Shown here: positions 8,541-18,342 of the stretch, in pieces
Layout: each line of letters begins with the position of its first letter
How positions within the stretch are numbered: the stretch's first letter is position 1
From: Cellulophaga sp. Hel_I_12
GTDB lineage: Bacteria > Bacteroidota > Bacteroidia > Flavobacteriales > Flavobacteriaceae
NCBI RefSeq assembly: GCF_000799565.1
Contig: NZ_JUHB01000001.1
Location: forward strand, 3,413,501 to 3,477,500
Direction: 5' to 3'
Length of the DNA: 64,000 nt
Program-made: the position numbers and the translations under genes
The notes under the pieces: model-generated
The model's input: the letters and a program-made list of their open reading frames with translations, nothing else
What the model was told of the DNA's origin: nothing
Databases searched by the model: none

Positions 8541-9404
8541 TTATCCAAGATATGTTTTTAAAATTTTACTTCTAGAGGTGTGCTTTAACCTGCGAATCGC
8601 TTTTTCTTTTATTTGACGTACGCGCTCTCTGGTTAGGTCGAAGGTTTCACCAATTTCTTCTAAAGTCATCGAATGTTGACCTGCTAAACCAAAGTATAAG
8701 CGAATCACATCTGCTTCACGTGGCGTTAATGTTTCTAAAGCTCTTTCGATTTCAGTTCGTAAAGATTCATGCAACAATTCTCGATCAGGGTTTGGAGACT
8801 CACCACTACGTAATACGTCGTACAGGTTAGAATCTTCACCATCAATTAAAGGAGCATCCATCGATACGTGACGACCAGAGTTTTTCAAGGATTGCTTTAC
8901 ATCTTCAACCGTCATGTCTAATTCTTTGGCAATTTCTTCGGGAGATGGCTGGCGCTCGTGCGCTTGCTCCAAGAAGGCGAAAGTTTTATTAATCTTGTTA
9001 ATAGATCCAATTTTGTTCAACGGCAAACGAACAATACGTGACTGTTCGGCTAAGGCTTGCAAGATAGATTGACGAATCCACCATACGGCATAGGATATAA
9101 ATTTAAAACCACGCGTTTCGTCAAAACGTTGAGCAGCTTTAATAAGACCTAAGTTACCTTCGTTAATTAAATCGGGTAAGGTTAAACCTTGGTTTTGGTA
9201 TTGTTTTGCAACAGATACCACGAATCTTAAATTGGCTTTGGTTAATTTTTCCAAAGCGGCTTGATCACCAGCTTTTATCCGCTGAGCTAATTCTACTTCT
9301 TCATCGGCAGTAATCAAATCTACTTTACCAATTTCTTGTAAATATTTGTCTAACGAAGCGGTTTCCCTGTTGGTTACCTGTTTTGTAATCTTTAGCTGTC
9401 TCAT
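8541..9404 (-). CDS. rpoD: Primary RNA polymerase sigma factor (RpoD/SigA, short Bacteroidota type)
   Basis: This is the housekeeping sigma factor. At 287 residues it lacks region 1.1 and the large non-conserved insert of the E. coli protein, as is normal for Bacteroidota. Region 1.2 begins at [14 protein letters not shown]. Region 2 contains [34 protein letters not shown] and the -10-reading [10 protein letters not shown]. Region 3 follows. Region 4 ends with [18 protein letters not shown], the helix-turn-helix that reads the -33 element. This sigma class recognises TTG/TAnnTTTG promoters, which are seen throughout the window. Confidence 0.96.
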   Translation of the reverse strand: MRQLKITKQVTNRETASLDKYLQEIGKVDLITADEEVELAQRIKAGDQAALEKLTKANLRFVVSVAKQYQNQGLTLPDLINEGNLGLIKAAQRFDETRGFKFISYAVWWIRQSILQALAEQSRIVRLPLNKIGSINKINKTFAFLEQAHERQPSPEEIAKELDMTVEDVKQSLKNSGRHVSMDAPLIDGEDSNLYDVLRSGESPNPDRELLHESLRTEIERALETLTPREADVIRLYFGLAGQHSMTLEEIGETFDLTRERVRQIKEKAIRRLKHTSRSKILKTYLG

Positions 9405-9511
9405 CTAAATATTCTTTCTAATTTATGCTGTTGTGCATAGGTTGCATTAAGTTATACGTAGAAAAAAGAAAAATGTTACATCTGGCATGTCTTTTTTTGA
9501 TAAAAAGCAAA

Positions 9512-9544
9512 AAAAGGCCCTAAATTTTGAATTTAGGGCCTTTT
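9512..9544 (-). terminator. Terminator downstream of pnp
   Basis: GGCCCTAAAT (9516-9525) pairs perfectly with ATTTAGGGCC (9531-9540), flanked by an A-run and a T-run on both sides. It lies 20 bp after the pnp stop, and the symmetric flanks would let it work in both directions. Confidence 0.85.
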
Positions 9545-9564
9545 ACTATTTTAAAAAGAGCTGT

Positions 9565-11790
9565 TTAGTCTCTTCTTGGTTTGCGATCTCTGCTATCTCT
9601 GCTACCGCTATTGCGATCATTTCTACCACGATCGTTATTTTCTCTTGGTGGTCTTGCTACATAACCTTCTGGTTTTTCTAACAATGCCTTACGAGAAACT
9701 TTTTCTTTGCGTGTTTTTGGATCTACTCCAAAATACTTCACTTCAAAAACATCACCCATGTTGACCACATCAGAAACATTTTCCGTGCGTTCCCATGCTA
9801 ATTCTGATACGTGTAATAAAACTTCGTTGCCTGGAGCATCTAAATATTCAACTACAGCGCCAAAATCTAACATCTTAATTACTTTTACTTGGTAAGCGTT
9901 ACCTACAGTAGGTTTAAATAATAAAGAGTCGATTTTTGTCATCACAGCATCAATACCTTCGCTACCAACACCTAAAATTTCAACAATACCTTCTTCTGTA
10001 ATAGGGTCTTCGTTGATCACAATAGTGGTATTCGTAGTTTTTTGAAGTTCTTGAATCACTTTTCCACCTGGTCCGATTAATGCACCAATGAATTCGTTAG
10101 GAATACGACGCGTAATCATTTTAGGAGCATGTCCTTTAACATCTGCATTTGGAGCAGCAATGGTTTCGACTAATTTCTCTAAAATATGTAAACGTCCTAA
10201 ACGAGCTTGCTTTAAAGCATTCACCAAAATTTCATAAGATAATCCTTTTACCTTAATGTCCATTTGGCAAGCGGTAATACCGTCAGCTGTACCCGTTACT
10301 TTGAAATCCATATCACCTAAGTGATCTTCATCACCTAAAATATCAGATAATACAGCGTATTTGCCAGAAGTACTATCAGAAATTAATCCCATAGCAATAC
10401 CAGAAACTGGTTTTTTCAATTGAACACCTGCATCCATTAAGGCCATTGTTCCAGCACAAACAGTTGCCATAGACGAAGAACCGTTAGATTCTAATACCTC
10501 TGAAACAACACGAACTGTGTAAGGGCAGTCAGCAGGGACCATACCTTTTAAGGCACGTTGTGCTAAGTTACCATGACCCACTTCTCTACGTGATGTTCCA
10601 CGAATAGGTCTTGCTTCACCTGTTGAAAAAGGAGGGAAGTTATAATGTAAATAAAAACGCTCTTCACCTTCAAATGAAGGCATATCTATTTGGTTAGCTT
10701 CTCTTGAAGTTCCTAAAGTGACTGTGGCTAAAGCCTGTGTTTCTCCACGTGTAAAAATAGAAGAACCATGTGTGGATGGTAAGTAATCTACCTCACACCA
10801 AATGGGTCTAATTTCATCTGTTTTACGACCATCTAAACGTAAACCTTCATTTAAAGTTAGATCACGAACAGCCGCTTTTTCAGCTTTATAGAAGTATTTA
10901 GAAACCATACCGCCATAATCAGCCATTTCTTCTTCTGAAAATGAAGCTTTTATTTCTTCTTTAATGGCATCAAATGCAGCACTACGTTCGTGTTTTGCAG
11001 AAGCAGCTCTGGCTACAGCATATACTTTATCGTATGCCATATCGTGAACTTTTTTGGCTAAAGCTTCATCTTCACGTTCTGGCTCGTAGGTACGAACTTC
11101 TTTTTTTCCGAAAGCTTCCGCTAATTTTACCTGAGCAGCACATTGTACTTTAATGGCTTCGTGCGCAAATTTAATAGCTTCGGTCATTTCTTCTTCAGAA
11201 ATTTCATCCATTTCACCTTCTACCATCATTACAGAATCAGCAGAAGCGCCAATCATCATATCGATGTCTGATTCTAATAACTGAGCTCTTGTTGGGTTGA
11301 TGATAAATTTTCCGTCAACACGACCAACTCTTGCTTCAGAGATGGCACATTCAAATGGAAAATCTGATAATTGTATCGCTGCTGATGCCGCTAAACCAGC
11401 CATTGCATCGGGCATAACATCGTCATCGTGCGACATCAACTGAATCATCACTTGTGTTTCAGAATGATAATCTTTTGGGAAAAGCGGACGTAAAACACGA
11501 TCCACTAAACGCATCGTTAATACCTCGCCATCACTTGGTCTTGCCTCTCTTTTGAAAAAGCCTCCTGGGTAACGCCCAGACGCTGCGAATTTTTCACGAT
11601 AATCTACCGTTAAAGGTAAAAAATCTACATCGCTTTGTTTGTAATTAGAAACTACTGTACATAATAACATACATTTTCCTGATTGTACTACAACCGAACC
11701 ATGAGCTTGTTTCGCTAATTTTCCGGTTTCGATAGAGATTTCTCTTCCATCGCCAAGGTCTATGACCTCTTTAAAAACTTTTGGAATCAT
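9565..11790 (-). CDS. pnp: Polyribonucleotide nucleotidyltransferase (PNPase)
   Basis: This 3'-5' phosphorolytic exoribonuclease degrades mRNA. The 741-residue protein has two RNase PH-like domains separated by a helical linker. The second carries the active-site region with [10 protein letters not shown], around residue 495. A KH domain follows ([17 protein letters not shown], near residue 575). An S1 domain comes next (residues 640-705, with [11 protein letters not shown] and LLHVSEL). The last 35 residues are an Arg/Asn/Asp-rich disordered tail. It lies downstream of rpsO, an arrangement shared with many bacteria, but the rpsO terminator and a 228-bp gap separate them. I saw no -7 box in that gap. 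Confidence 0.97.
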   Translation of the reverse strand: MIPKVFKEVIDLGDGREISIETGKLAKQAHGSVVVQSGKCMLLCTVVSNYKQSDVDFLPLTVDYREKFAASGRYPGGFFKREARPSDGEVLTMRLVDRVLRPLFPKDYHSETQVMIQLMSHDDDVMPDAMAGLAASAAIQLSDFPFECAISEARVGRVDGKFIINPTRAQLLESDIDMMIGASADSVMMVEGEMDEISEEEMTEAIKFAHEAIKVQCAAQVKLAEAFGKKEVRTYEPEREDEALAKKVHDMAYDKVYAVARAASAKHERSAAFDAIKEEIKASFSEEEMADYGGMVSKYFYKAEKAAVRDLTLNEGLRLDGRKTDEIRPIWCEVDYLPSTHGSSIFTRGETQALATVTLGTSREANQIDMPSFEGEERFYLHYNFPPFSTGEARPIRGTSRREVGHGNLAQRALKGMVPADCPYTVRVVSEVLESNGSSSMATVCAGTMALMDAGVQLKKPVSGIAMGLISDSTSGKYAVLSDILGDEDHLGDMDFKVTGTADGITACQMDIKVKGLSYEILVNALKQARLGRLHILEKLVETIAAPNADVKGHAPKMITRRIPNEFIGALIGPGGKVIQELQKTTNTTIVINEDPITEEGIVEILGVGSEGIDAVMTKIDSLLFKPTVGNAYQVKVIKMLDFGAVVEYLDAPGNEVLLHVSELAWERTENVSDVVNMGDVFEVKYFGVDPKTRKEKVSRKALLEKPEGYVARPPRENNDRGRNDRNSGSRDSRDRKPRRD

Positions 11791-11988
11791 AAAATTGATT
11801 TATAACTTGCTATTTACAAGTCAGTTAAACTTTGATCTTTTCGCTTTATCAAGGCGGGACAGTTGTTGTGCTGTAGTAGTTGTGTTGACCAATGAAAAAC
11901 TATATGCAAGCTTTTTGTTGCCCTAAAATTGCCTTAGGGACTTTTAAATACCCAATAATTTTATAAAAATAAAAGGGCTAATCGTAAA

Positions 11989-12013
11989 AAAGGGGAAGCT
12001 TAGCTTCCCCTTT
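11989..12013 (-). terminator. Terminator between rpsO and pnp
   Basis: AAAGGGGAAG and CTTCCCCTTT form a 10-bp stem around CTTAG, starting 5 bp after the rpsO stop. On the minus strand it runs into a T-tract. It probably ends most rpsO transcripts, with read-through into pnp possible. Confidence 0.85.
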
Positions 12014-12018
12014 AAAAA

Positions 12019-12288
12019 TTATTTTCTAATACCTAATTCTTTGATAATTGCACGATATCTTACAATATCTTTTTTAATCAAATAATCTAAAAGACTTCTT
12101 CTTTTACCCACCAGCTTTACTAAAGAACGCTCCGTGTTATAATCCTTACGGTTGTTTTTTAAATGCCCTGTTAAGTGGTTAATTCGGTGTGTAAACAATG
12201 CAATTTGCCCTTCAGCAGATCCAGTGTTTTTTGCTTCGCCACCGTGTTTTTTAAAAATTTCAGCTTTTACTTCTTGTGTTAAATACAT
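12019..12288 (-). CDS. rpsO: 30S ribosomal protein S15
   Basis: An 89-residue primary rRNA-binding protein of the small subunit platform. It binds the three-way junction of helices 20-22 of 16S rRNA. The signature is clear: GSAEGQIALFTHRINHLTGHLK, read here as GSAEGQIALFTHRINHL then TGHLK, followed by LVGKRRSLLDYL. The length is exactly that of the family. It has its own promoter and leader of about 50 nt. In E. coli S15 represses its own mRNA, but whether this leader does so cannot be judged by eye. Confidence 0.98.
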   Translation of the reverse strand: MYLTQEVKAEIFKKHGGEAKNTGSAEGQIALFTHRINHLTGHLKNNRKDYNTERSLVKLVGKRRSLLDYLIKKDIVRYRAIIKELGIRK

Positions 12289-12320
12289 TCCAATATTATT
12301 TTAAATGATTTTTATGTATA

Positions 12321-12337
12321 TGATTGATTTTCAATCA
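12321..12337 (-). promoter_or_regulatory. Small hairpin at the 5' end of the rpsO leader
   Basis: TGATTG and CAATCA form a 6-bp stem with a 5-nt loop. Its outer edge falls about where transcription should start from the -7 box at 12343-12350, so the mRNA may begin with this hairpin. It could protect the 5' end or act in autoregulation; both are inference. Confidence 0.35.
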
Positions 12338-12342
12338 AGATG

Positions 12343-12372
12343 CAAAGATACTACTTTTTAAGAAAAAAACAA
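12343..12372 (-). promoter_or_regulatory. Promoter of rpsO
   Basis: On the minus strand TTG (12372-12370) is followed after 19 bases by TATCTTTG (12350-12343). Both elements and the spacing fit the Bacteroidota consensus well, making this one of the best promoters in the window. Confidence 0.7.
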
Positions 12373-12660
12373 TACGAATTAAACTTTGTGCTCATTTTTT
12401 GAAAAGCACGTTGTATTTTTTTGGGGATTCTATAGTGCCCATAAATTATAGGCCCGGGAGGATACGATCAAAATTTTAAATATACTTTTTACCAAGTCAA
12501 AATTTCTTTTAATTAATTTTAGTAGTGAAGCACTAAAGTTGCCTATGCCATGCTGTTTGATGATGAAATAGCGCTATTTCTTGTAAAGCATCAAATCGTA
12601 TTAAGCTTAAAGCAATAACCAAATATTACAAACTAGGTACGGATGGTCAAACCCTTTAAA
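12373..12660. other. Intergenic region, nothing recognised
   Basis: About 290 bases between the rpsO promoter and the accD terminator. I see no plausible coding frame, RNA gene or repeat here. Confidence 0.5.
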
Positions 12661-12700
12661 TAAACAAACCCTTTTACTGAAAAGTAAAAGGGTTTGTTTA
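12661..12700 (-). terminator. Terminator downstream of accD
   Basis: A perfect 18-bp stem (12661-12678 with 12683-12700) closes a 4-nt loop. It is the longest hairpin found in the window. It lies 40 bp after the accD stop and ends the fbaA-accD unit. T-rich sequence is present on both sides of the stem. Confidence 0.85.
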
Positions 12701-12739
12701 AAAAAATCATATTTGTTTACATCCTGCCATAAAATAGGT

Positions 12740-13600
12740 TTATGATCTGATAGGATTATTCTGAATCAAATCTACATACAGATTTATTTTTGTTTTTAAA
12801 TCTCTTCGATGTACTATAAAGTCTAAAAAGCCATGTTCTAATACAAATTCTGAGGTTTGGAAACCTTCAGGCAATTCTTTTCCTGTAGCTTCTTTTACCA
12901 CTCTTGGGCCTGCAAAACCAATTAAGGCACCTGGCTCAGCAATATTGATATCTCCCAACATGGCGTAAGATGCTGTTGTTCCGCCGGTTGTTGGATCCGT
13001 ACATACAGATATATACGGCAAGCCTGCCTCTGCGAGCTGTGCTAATTTTGCCGAAGTTTTTGCTAATTGCATTAAAGACAAAGCAGCTTCCATCATTCTA
13101 GCCCCACCTGATTTTGAAATCATCACAAAGGGCATTTTCTTTTTAATCGCATAATCGATACCACGTGCAATTTTTTCACCGACAACGCTACCCATAGAAC
13201 CACCGATAAAAGCAAAATCCATACAAGAAATAACAATATCTTTTCCAAAAGATTTACCAACTGCTGTTCGTACGGCATCTTTTAAGCCTGTTTTAGCCAT
13301 TGCAGCTTTTAAACGATCGTCATATCTTTTAGTATCCTCAAATTTAAGCGGATCTTTAGACGTAAGTTTCGCATCGAGTTCTTTAAACTTATTATCATCA
13401 AATAAAATTTCAAAGTATTCTTTACTCCCAACGCGAACATGGTAATCGTCTTCTGGACTTACATAGAAATTTTTTGCTAAATCATCGGATTCCACAATTT
13501 TTCCAGTAGGCGATTTATACCAAAGTCCTCTCGGGGTATCTTTTTTTTGTTCCGTTGCTGTTTGTATTCCTTTTTCTTTTCTTTTAAACCAAGACGACAT
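12740..13600 (-). CDS. accD: Acetyl-CoA carboxylase carboxyltransferase subunit beta, lacking the zinc-ribbon cysteines
   Basis: With AccA this subunit moves the carboxyl group from biotin to acetyl-CoA, the first step of fatty acid synthesis. The crotonase-type core is intact: [16 protein letters not shown] near residue 130, [27 protein letters not shown], and GFAGPRVV for CoA binding. The N-terminal region, where E. coli AccD has a four-cysteine zinc ribbon, reads [10 protein letters not shown] and [10 protein letters not shown]. Ser or other residues replace the cysteines, so no zinc can be held there. I recall the same loss in other flavobacterial AccD proteins. It lies 39 bp downstream of fbaA and probably shares its transcript. 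Confidence 0.94.
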   Translation of the reverse strand: MSSWFKRKEKGIQTATEQKKDTPRGLWYKSPTGKIVESDDLAKNFYVSPEDDYHVRVGSKEYFEILFDDNKFKELDAKLTSKDPLKFEDTKRYDDRLKAAMAKTGLKDAVRTAVGKSFGKDIVISCMDFAFIGGSMGSVVGEKIARGIDYAIKKKMPFVMISKSGGARMMEAALSLMQLAKTSAKLAQLAEAGLPYISVCTDPTTGGTTASYAMLGDINIAEPGALIGFAGPRVVKEATGKELPEGFQTSEFVLEHGFLDFIVHRRDLKTKINLYVDLIQNNPIRS

Positions 13601-13639
13601 AGGTTGAATATTTAGTTAAAAACGGATTGTTTTATTAAA

Positions 13640-14707
13640 TTATAAGGTGTTTACATTGTTTAAATCTTCAAAAGCCTTTTTAAGACGGTTCACAAAGGTC
13701 TTTTCGCCTTCACGTAACCAAACTCTTGGGTCGTAATACTTTTTGTTAGGCTCGTCAGCTCCATTAGGATTGCCAATTTGAGATTGTAAAAAATCTTTTT
13801 TGTCTTGAATATAATCTCGAATGCCTTCTAAAAATGCATATTGTAAATCGGTATCGATATTCATTTTAATCACTCCGTAACTAATTCCTTCACGAATTTC
13901 TGCTACGGTAGAACCTGAACCTCCGTGAAATACAAAATCGATATGATTGTGTTCTACATTGTATTTTTTTGAAATATATTCCTGAGAATTCTTTAAGATT
14001 TTCGGAGTTAATTTAACGTTTCCAGGCTTATAAACACCGTGAACGTTACCGAAGGCTGCTGCAATTGTAAATCGTGGACTTACTTTTGAAAGCTCTTCGT
14101 AAGCGTAAGCTACTTCTTCTGGCTGGGTGTATAATTTTGAATCATCAACATCTGAGTTGTCCACACCATCTTCTTCACCTCCTGTAATCCCTAACTCTAT
14201 TTCTAAAGTCATTTCCATTTTTGCCATTCTGGTTAAATATTGTTTACAGATCGCAATATTTTCTTCTAATGGCTCCTCAGATAAATCAATCATGTGGGAG
14301 CTAAATAAGGATTTACCGGTTGTAGCGTAGTGCGCTTCACTTGCGTCTAATAAACCATCAATCCAAGGAAGTAATTTTTTAGCACAATGGTCGGTATGTA
14401 AAATAACCGTCGCACCGTAAGCTTCTGCTAATTGGTGAATGTGCTTTGCACCAGCGATAGCCCCATGTATCGCCGCTTTTTGACCATCGTTAGACAATCC
14501 TTTCCCTGCATTAAATTGAGCGCCACCATTTGAAAACTGAATGATAACAGGCGAGTTTAAACTTGCAGCAGTTTCTAAAACAGCATTTATGGTGTCAGAC
14601 CCTATTACATTAACCGCCGGTAAAGCAAAACCTTTTTCTTTTGCGTAATTAAAAATCTCTTGTACTTGATCTCCAGTAGCAACTCCTGGTTTTATAGTAT
14701 GCGCCAT
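13640..14707 (-). CDS. fbaA: Class II fructose-bisphosphate aldolase
   Basis: This metal-dependent enzyme cleaves fructose-1,6-bisphosphate in glycolysis and runs in reverse in gluconeogenesis. The 355-residue length and layout match class IIA (E. coli FbaA). Zinc and catalytic residues are in HTDHCAKK near residue 110, in the Glu-rich ELGITGGEEDGVD segment near residue 170, and in FHGGSGS near residue 265. MNIDTD follows for phosphate binding. It is the first gene of a likely fbaA-accD operon and has a -7 box 43 bp upstream. Confidence 0.96.
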   Translation of the reverse strand: MAHTIKPGVATGDQVQEIFNYAKEKGFALPAVNVIGSDTINAVLETAASLNSPVIIQFSNGGAQFNAGKGLSNDGQKAAIHGAIAGAKHIHQLAEAYGATVILHTDHCAKKLLPWIDGLLDASEAHYATTGKSLFSSHMIDLSEEPLEENIAICKQYLTRMAKMEMTLEIELGITGGEEDGVDNSDVDDSKLYTQPEEVAYAYEELSKVSPRFTIAAAFGNVHGVYKPGNVKLTPKILKNSQEYISKKYNVEHNHIDFVFHGGSGSTVAEIREGISYGVIKMNIDTDLQYAFLEGIRDYIQDKKDFLQSQIGNPNGADEPNKKYYDPRVWLREGEKTFVNRLKKAFEDLNNVNTL

Positions 14708-14750
14708 AATTTAATAGTCTAGTTTATTAGTAAACATCTAAAATGAAAAA

Positions 14751-14758
14751 CAAAAGTA
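14751..14758 (-). promoter_or_regulatory. -7 promoter box for fbaA-accD
   Basis: The minus strand reads TACTTTTG, an exact TAnnTTTG match, 43 bp before the fbaA ATG. No clear -33 TTG. Confidence 0.45.
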
Positions 14759-14861
14759 ATAAAATTATTAAGAGACTCCTGTGTTTTTTAAGACCAAACA
14801 ACATAATCTAAAAATATTAGCCTTGCGATTTCGTTTTCGAAAATACCTCAGTACGCCAAAT

Positions 14862-17438
14862 TTAAAAGGGGTAATTAATACCAATTTGTAATACGGAGTT
14901 GGCAAAATTGTAATCTCTAAACCATCTTTTATTCATTTCTTCTGCCGGATTATAGGTTTTAAAACCTAAATCAACTCTGAAGATAAAATACGTAAAATCA
15001 TACCGGATACCAAAACCTGTGCCTAAGGCAATATCTTGTAAGGAGCTTAGGCCATTAAAGGTGGCGTCGGGGTCATTTACATTATCCAAAACATTCCAAA
15101 TATTACCAGCATCTGCAAAAAAGGATCCTTTAAAATTTCCAATCATAGGAAATCTATATTCTAGGTTAAATGCCAATTTAAAATTGGCTTCGTTAAAATC
15201 GTTTAAATTGTTGGTTCTCCCTGGGCCTAAAGAATAAGGGTTCCAAGCTCTATTGTCATAAGACCCACCGGCAAAATAACTTCGTACAAAGGGTATGTTA
15301 TCAGAATTACCGTAGGGAATAGCGGCTCCTATAAAACTCCTAAAGGCTATTACCTGTGTCGGTGAAACTTCCCAATGCTTAATATAGTCAAATTCTGTTT
15401 TTATATATTGTGAATAAGGAACACTAAACACTAATTTATCGTTATTTTCATCGGTATTGAAGGGGACAATAGTAGACATCAGGGACAGTAAATTACCAGC
15501 ACTTTCCACCTTAATCTTAAATTGATGAAAACTATTGTCGGTCAAACTAGATTTATTACTTTTCGAAAAGGTATAGTTTGAGGCAAATATTAAGTTGTTT
15601 TGACTTAAACGCTCTCTTCTTTCTTCGATACTCCTAACCTCGTCAAAATCGGTAGCAGTAGCTGAAATACTTCCAGATAAAATGGTATCTGTAAAAATTC
15701 TTGTGCCCTCAGGAATACTTAGTCTTATTGTTCCATCATTGTCGGGATCTTCGTATAAGCCAGCTAAGCCTGGGTTGTTTACATAAACATCTTGTTTGGC
15801 GATGGCATTGAGGCGATTAAAGCTATTTCTGTAGACATTATAAAAGCGATTAATATTAACATTTTTTACATACTGTACGTTTAGCAATTCAAAGCCATGC
15901 TTGGTTTCGGTTTTTGGAGTCCAAGTATATCCCAAAATACTATTAAAGGTTTGCTTGTCTAGTCCTATGTTTTGTTGAAAACTTGTCCCTAATGACAATC
16001 GTGTTTGAGGAAGCATATAGTAGGGAATAATCTTTTTCGTGTTGAGCAAGGGAAACCAGATTCGAGGAAGGTCTAAATTAACATCACCCCCATATTCTTG
16101 AACATTAAAAAAGCGATCATCTTGTATGGTGCCATCTCTAGAGGCACCCAAACTGGCTCTTGCAGAAATGCTCAAGTTTTCTGCGCCTCCAAAAACGTTT
16201 CGAATACTTAAACCTGGTGTAAAAGAAATTCCAGCAAATTGAATGTTTGAGTGTGTTATGTCGGTCTCAAAATTAAAGGAATACTTGTCTCTTGCGGCGA
16301 GATAAATATTAGACACTAGAGTATGGTTCGTAGTGTCTGGTAGAATTTCAATGTTTGGATATTTAAAATTGTTTAAGTTACTGATTTGTCGGTACGTTCG
16401 AAGCCTATTGATTTCTCTGTAAATACTGTCTTTTTCTAAAAAAATAGCATCGGTAAGTGCTTTTGGTTTGTATTTTAATTTGTCTCTAAAAAAAATAGTA
16501 TAGCCATTATAACCTACAGAATCTAATGGAGAATTTAAATCAGCATAGAGGTGATCTGCATAAATATTTACTTTTTTAAACGTGTATACTTTGTATTCGG
16601 TCTTTGCACTATCGCCTCTTTTTTTTAAATTATCAATGTTTAATTCAATATTTAAATTTGGATCATTGGCTGCACGAGCCGTATCCGAAATGATATTGTA
16701 AAAAATAGAACTTTCTTGAAAATTATAAATGCCGTTATTTCTGAACAAATCGGTTAAGCGCTCCCGTTCATTGGTCAGATTGTTTAATTCGAATTGTGAT
16801 TTAGCCCTAATGAAAGAGTTATCCTTATTTTTTTCGTAAATAGAATCAACCGCAGATGAAGCAATGCTGCGATAGGTAGAATCAATTATAAAAGGATTTC
16901 CTAGTTGAAGATCATAGGTAATCAAAGCTCTTTGTTTTCTGCTACTACTATCTACCCTAAAGTTTGCCCTGGCATTAAAATAGCCTCTATTGCCGTAATA
17001 CGCTTTTACGCGATCTATAGACCTCCTAGTTTTGGAGGTGTCAATAATAACTGGGGCTTGTCCTGTTTTTTTAAGCCACTTGCTGAAGCCTTTTACAAAA
17101 AAAGATTCTCCAAGACTGTCTAATTGTTTTTGGGAGATAAGTTTCCTAAGGCGCTCTATTCGTTTAGGCTTTTTATAAAGCCATGCTTGATATGACGAGT
17201 CTGGATTGCTTTTTGCGAGATTGTAAATATTTAAGCTAAGCGGGTAACCGAATAAGGCAGTATTTGGTTTTTGAATAATTAAGCTTTTAATATTCTCGTC
17301 GTTCACTTTCTCCCCATTAGCCAATATATTATTTTTAACCAATAACAGCTCGTCATCTTCAACTCTTTTAAGAGTATTACAAGAACTGATGATTAAACCT
17401 AAGAATAATAAGACTATTTTTACAGTGTTTTTTTTCAA
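14862..17438 (-). CDS. tamL: TamL-like outer membrane lipoprotein of the BamA/TamA superfamily
   Basis: This is a large Omp85-type protein: POTRA-like N-terminal half, then a C-terminal 16-strand barrel. The barrel has many alternating aromatic strands, the FAGGSYDNRAW motif (near residue 735, like the RGY region) and a terminal strand ending in INYPF. The start is best placed at TTG 17438. That gives MKKNTVKIVLL, a hydrophobic core and the lipobox ISSC with Cys20 as lipid anchor. A frame opening at TTG 17495 would start upstream of the -7 box at 17460-17467. In Bacteroidota, TamL is the lipidated TamA homologue thought to work with TamB in envelope biogenesis. It is divergent from the SpoU gene. 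Confidence 0.85.
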   Translation of the reverse strand: MKKNTVKIVLLFLGLIISSCNTLKRVEDDELLLVKNNILANGEKVNDENIKSLIIQKPNTALFGYPLSLNIYNLAKSNPDSSYQAWLYKKPKRIERLRKLISQKQLDSLGESFFVKGFSKWLKKTGQAPVIIDTSKTRRSIDRVKAYYGNRGYFNARANFRVDSSSRKQRALITYDLQLGNPFIIDSTYRSIASSAVDSIYEKNKDNSFIRAKSQFELNNLTNERERLTDLFRNNGIYNFQESSIFYNIISDTARAANDPNLNIELNIDNLKKRGDSAKTEYKVYTFKKVNIYADHLYADLNSPLDSVGYNGYTIFFRDKLKYKPKALTDAIFLEKDSIYREINRLRTYRQISNLNNFKYPNIEILPDTTNHTLVSNIYLAARDKYSFNFETDITHSNIQFAGISFTPGLSIRNVFGGAENLSISARASLGASRDGTIQDDRFFNVQEYGGDVNLDLPRIWFPLLNTKKIIPYYMLPQTRLSLGTSFQQNIGLDKQTFNSILGYTWTPKTETKHGFELLNVQYVKNVNINRFYNVYRNSFNRLNAIAKQDVYVNNPGLAGLYEDPDNDGTIRLSIPEGTRIFTDTILSGSISATATDFDEVRSIEERRERLSQNNLIFASNYTFSKSNKSSLTDNSFHQFKIKVESAGNLLSLMSTIVPFNTDENNDKLVFSVPYSQYIKTEFDYIKHWEVSPTQVIAFRSFIGAAIPYGNSDNIPFVRSYFAGGSYDNRAWNPYSLGPGRTNNLNDFNEANFKLAFNLEYRFPMIGNFKGSFFADAGNIWNVLDNVNDPDATFNGLSSLQDIALGTGFGIRYDFTYFIFRVDLGFKTYNPAEEMNKRWFRDYNFANSVLQIGINYPF

Positions 17439-17459
17439 ACTAAGTGATTCTCTAAAAAT

Positions 17460-17467
17460 CAAAAATA
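17460..17467 (-). promoter_or_regulatory. -7 promoter box for tamL
   Basis: The minus strand reads TATTTTTG. Transcription would begin near 17453, which rules out the longer frame from 17495 and supports the TTG start at 17438. The box lies in the 39-bp gap between the divergent starts. Confidence 0.5.
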
Positions 17468-17477
17468 CATTATTTGT

Positions 17478-18197
17478 ATGGTTGGTAAAAGCCAAATAAA
17501 ATTTATAAAAAGCCTACAGCAAAAAAAATACCGATATGAGCATCAGTTGTTTGTTGTAGAAGGTAAAAAAACGGTTCAAGAGCTTATGGCTTCTGATTTT
17601 GAAACCTATAAAATATACAGTACAGATCTCAATTTTGTTGAAAGTGAAACATATAATGTGGAACTGATCAAGGCAGATGATTTAAAAAAAATGAGCAATT
17701 TAAGTACTCCTAATGGGTATTTAGGTGTTTTTAAAATTCCAAAACCTAAAAAGATACCACTTCAAGATTGGATTGTTGCGCTAGACACCATTAGTGATCC
17801 AGGTAATTTAGGTACCATCATAAGACTGTGTGATTGGTTTGGAATTAAAAATATAGTAACTACCACAAACAATGTTGATTGCTTTAATCCTAAAGTTTTA
17901 CAAGCTACTATGGGGTCTATTGCGAGGGTTCAAGTGACTTGTGTAGACTTGGCTGATTTTTTAAAAACGGCGAATCTTCCTGTTTATGGTGCTTTTATGA
18001 GTGGAACTGCTGTTCATCAAGCGAATTTTACCAATCCAGGAATTTTAGTGATGGGGAATGAGTCTAATGGTATTTCTGAGGAAATTTCAAAACTAGTTAC
18101 GAAACGAATAACCATAAATCATTTTGGAGCAAGCACAACCGAAAGTTTAAATGTGGCTACTGCCACGGCAATTATTTTGCATGAAATAAGACGATAG
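17478..18197 (+). CDS. SpoU/TrmH-family RNA 2'-O-methyltransferase
   Basis: A 239-residue SPOUT RNA methyltransferase with an N-terminal substrate-binding domain (FVVEGKKTVQEL near residue 25). The catalytic domain follows: DTISDPGNLGTIIR near residue 103, VMGNESNGIS near residue 193, and ESLNVATATAIILHE at the C-terminus, the three knot motifs. The architecture matches the RlmB/TsnR group that methylates 23S rRNA, but the target nucleotide cannot be read from sequence. It is divergent from tamL with very little room for its own promoter. Confidence 0.9.
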   Translation: MVGKSQIKFIKSLQQKKYRYEHQLFVVEGKKTVQELMASDFETYKIYSTDLNFVESETYNVELIKADDLKKMSNLSTPNGYLGVFKIPKPKKIPLQDWIVALDTISDPGNLGTIIRLCDWFGIKNIVTTTNNVDCFNPKVLQATMGSIARVQVTCVDLADFLKTANLPVYGAFMSGTAVHQANFTNPGILVMGNESNGISEEISKLVTKRITINHFGASTTESLNVATATAIILHEIRR

Positions 18198-18342
18198 CTC
18201 TATAGGAGCTATGAAAGAATAAAGATCACTGCGCTGTTCATACCTAGAGAATAGACTTCCTATAGTTTAAAATTTGTGTTTTATTGCTCCTTTGGAGCGC
18301 TTATAACTGTCATTTTAGGTAGTGATGTGAGCAGATATTTAA

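Noticed and set aside
17438..17495. TTG at 17495 as the start of tamL
   Set aside because: It would add 19 residues before the signal peptide and begin upstream of the -7 box at 17460-17467. TTG 17438 gives a lipoprotein signal.
18194..18212. Hairpin after the SpoU gene as a terminator
   Set aside because: Seven base pairs with no T-run. Not listed as a terminator.
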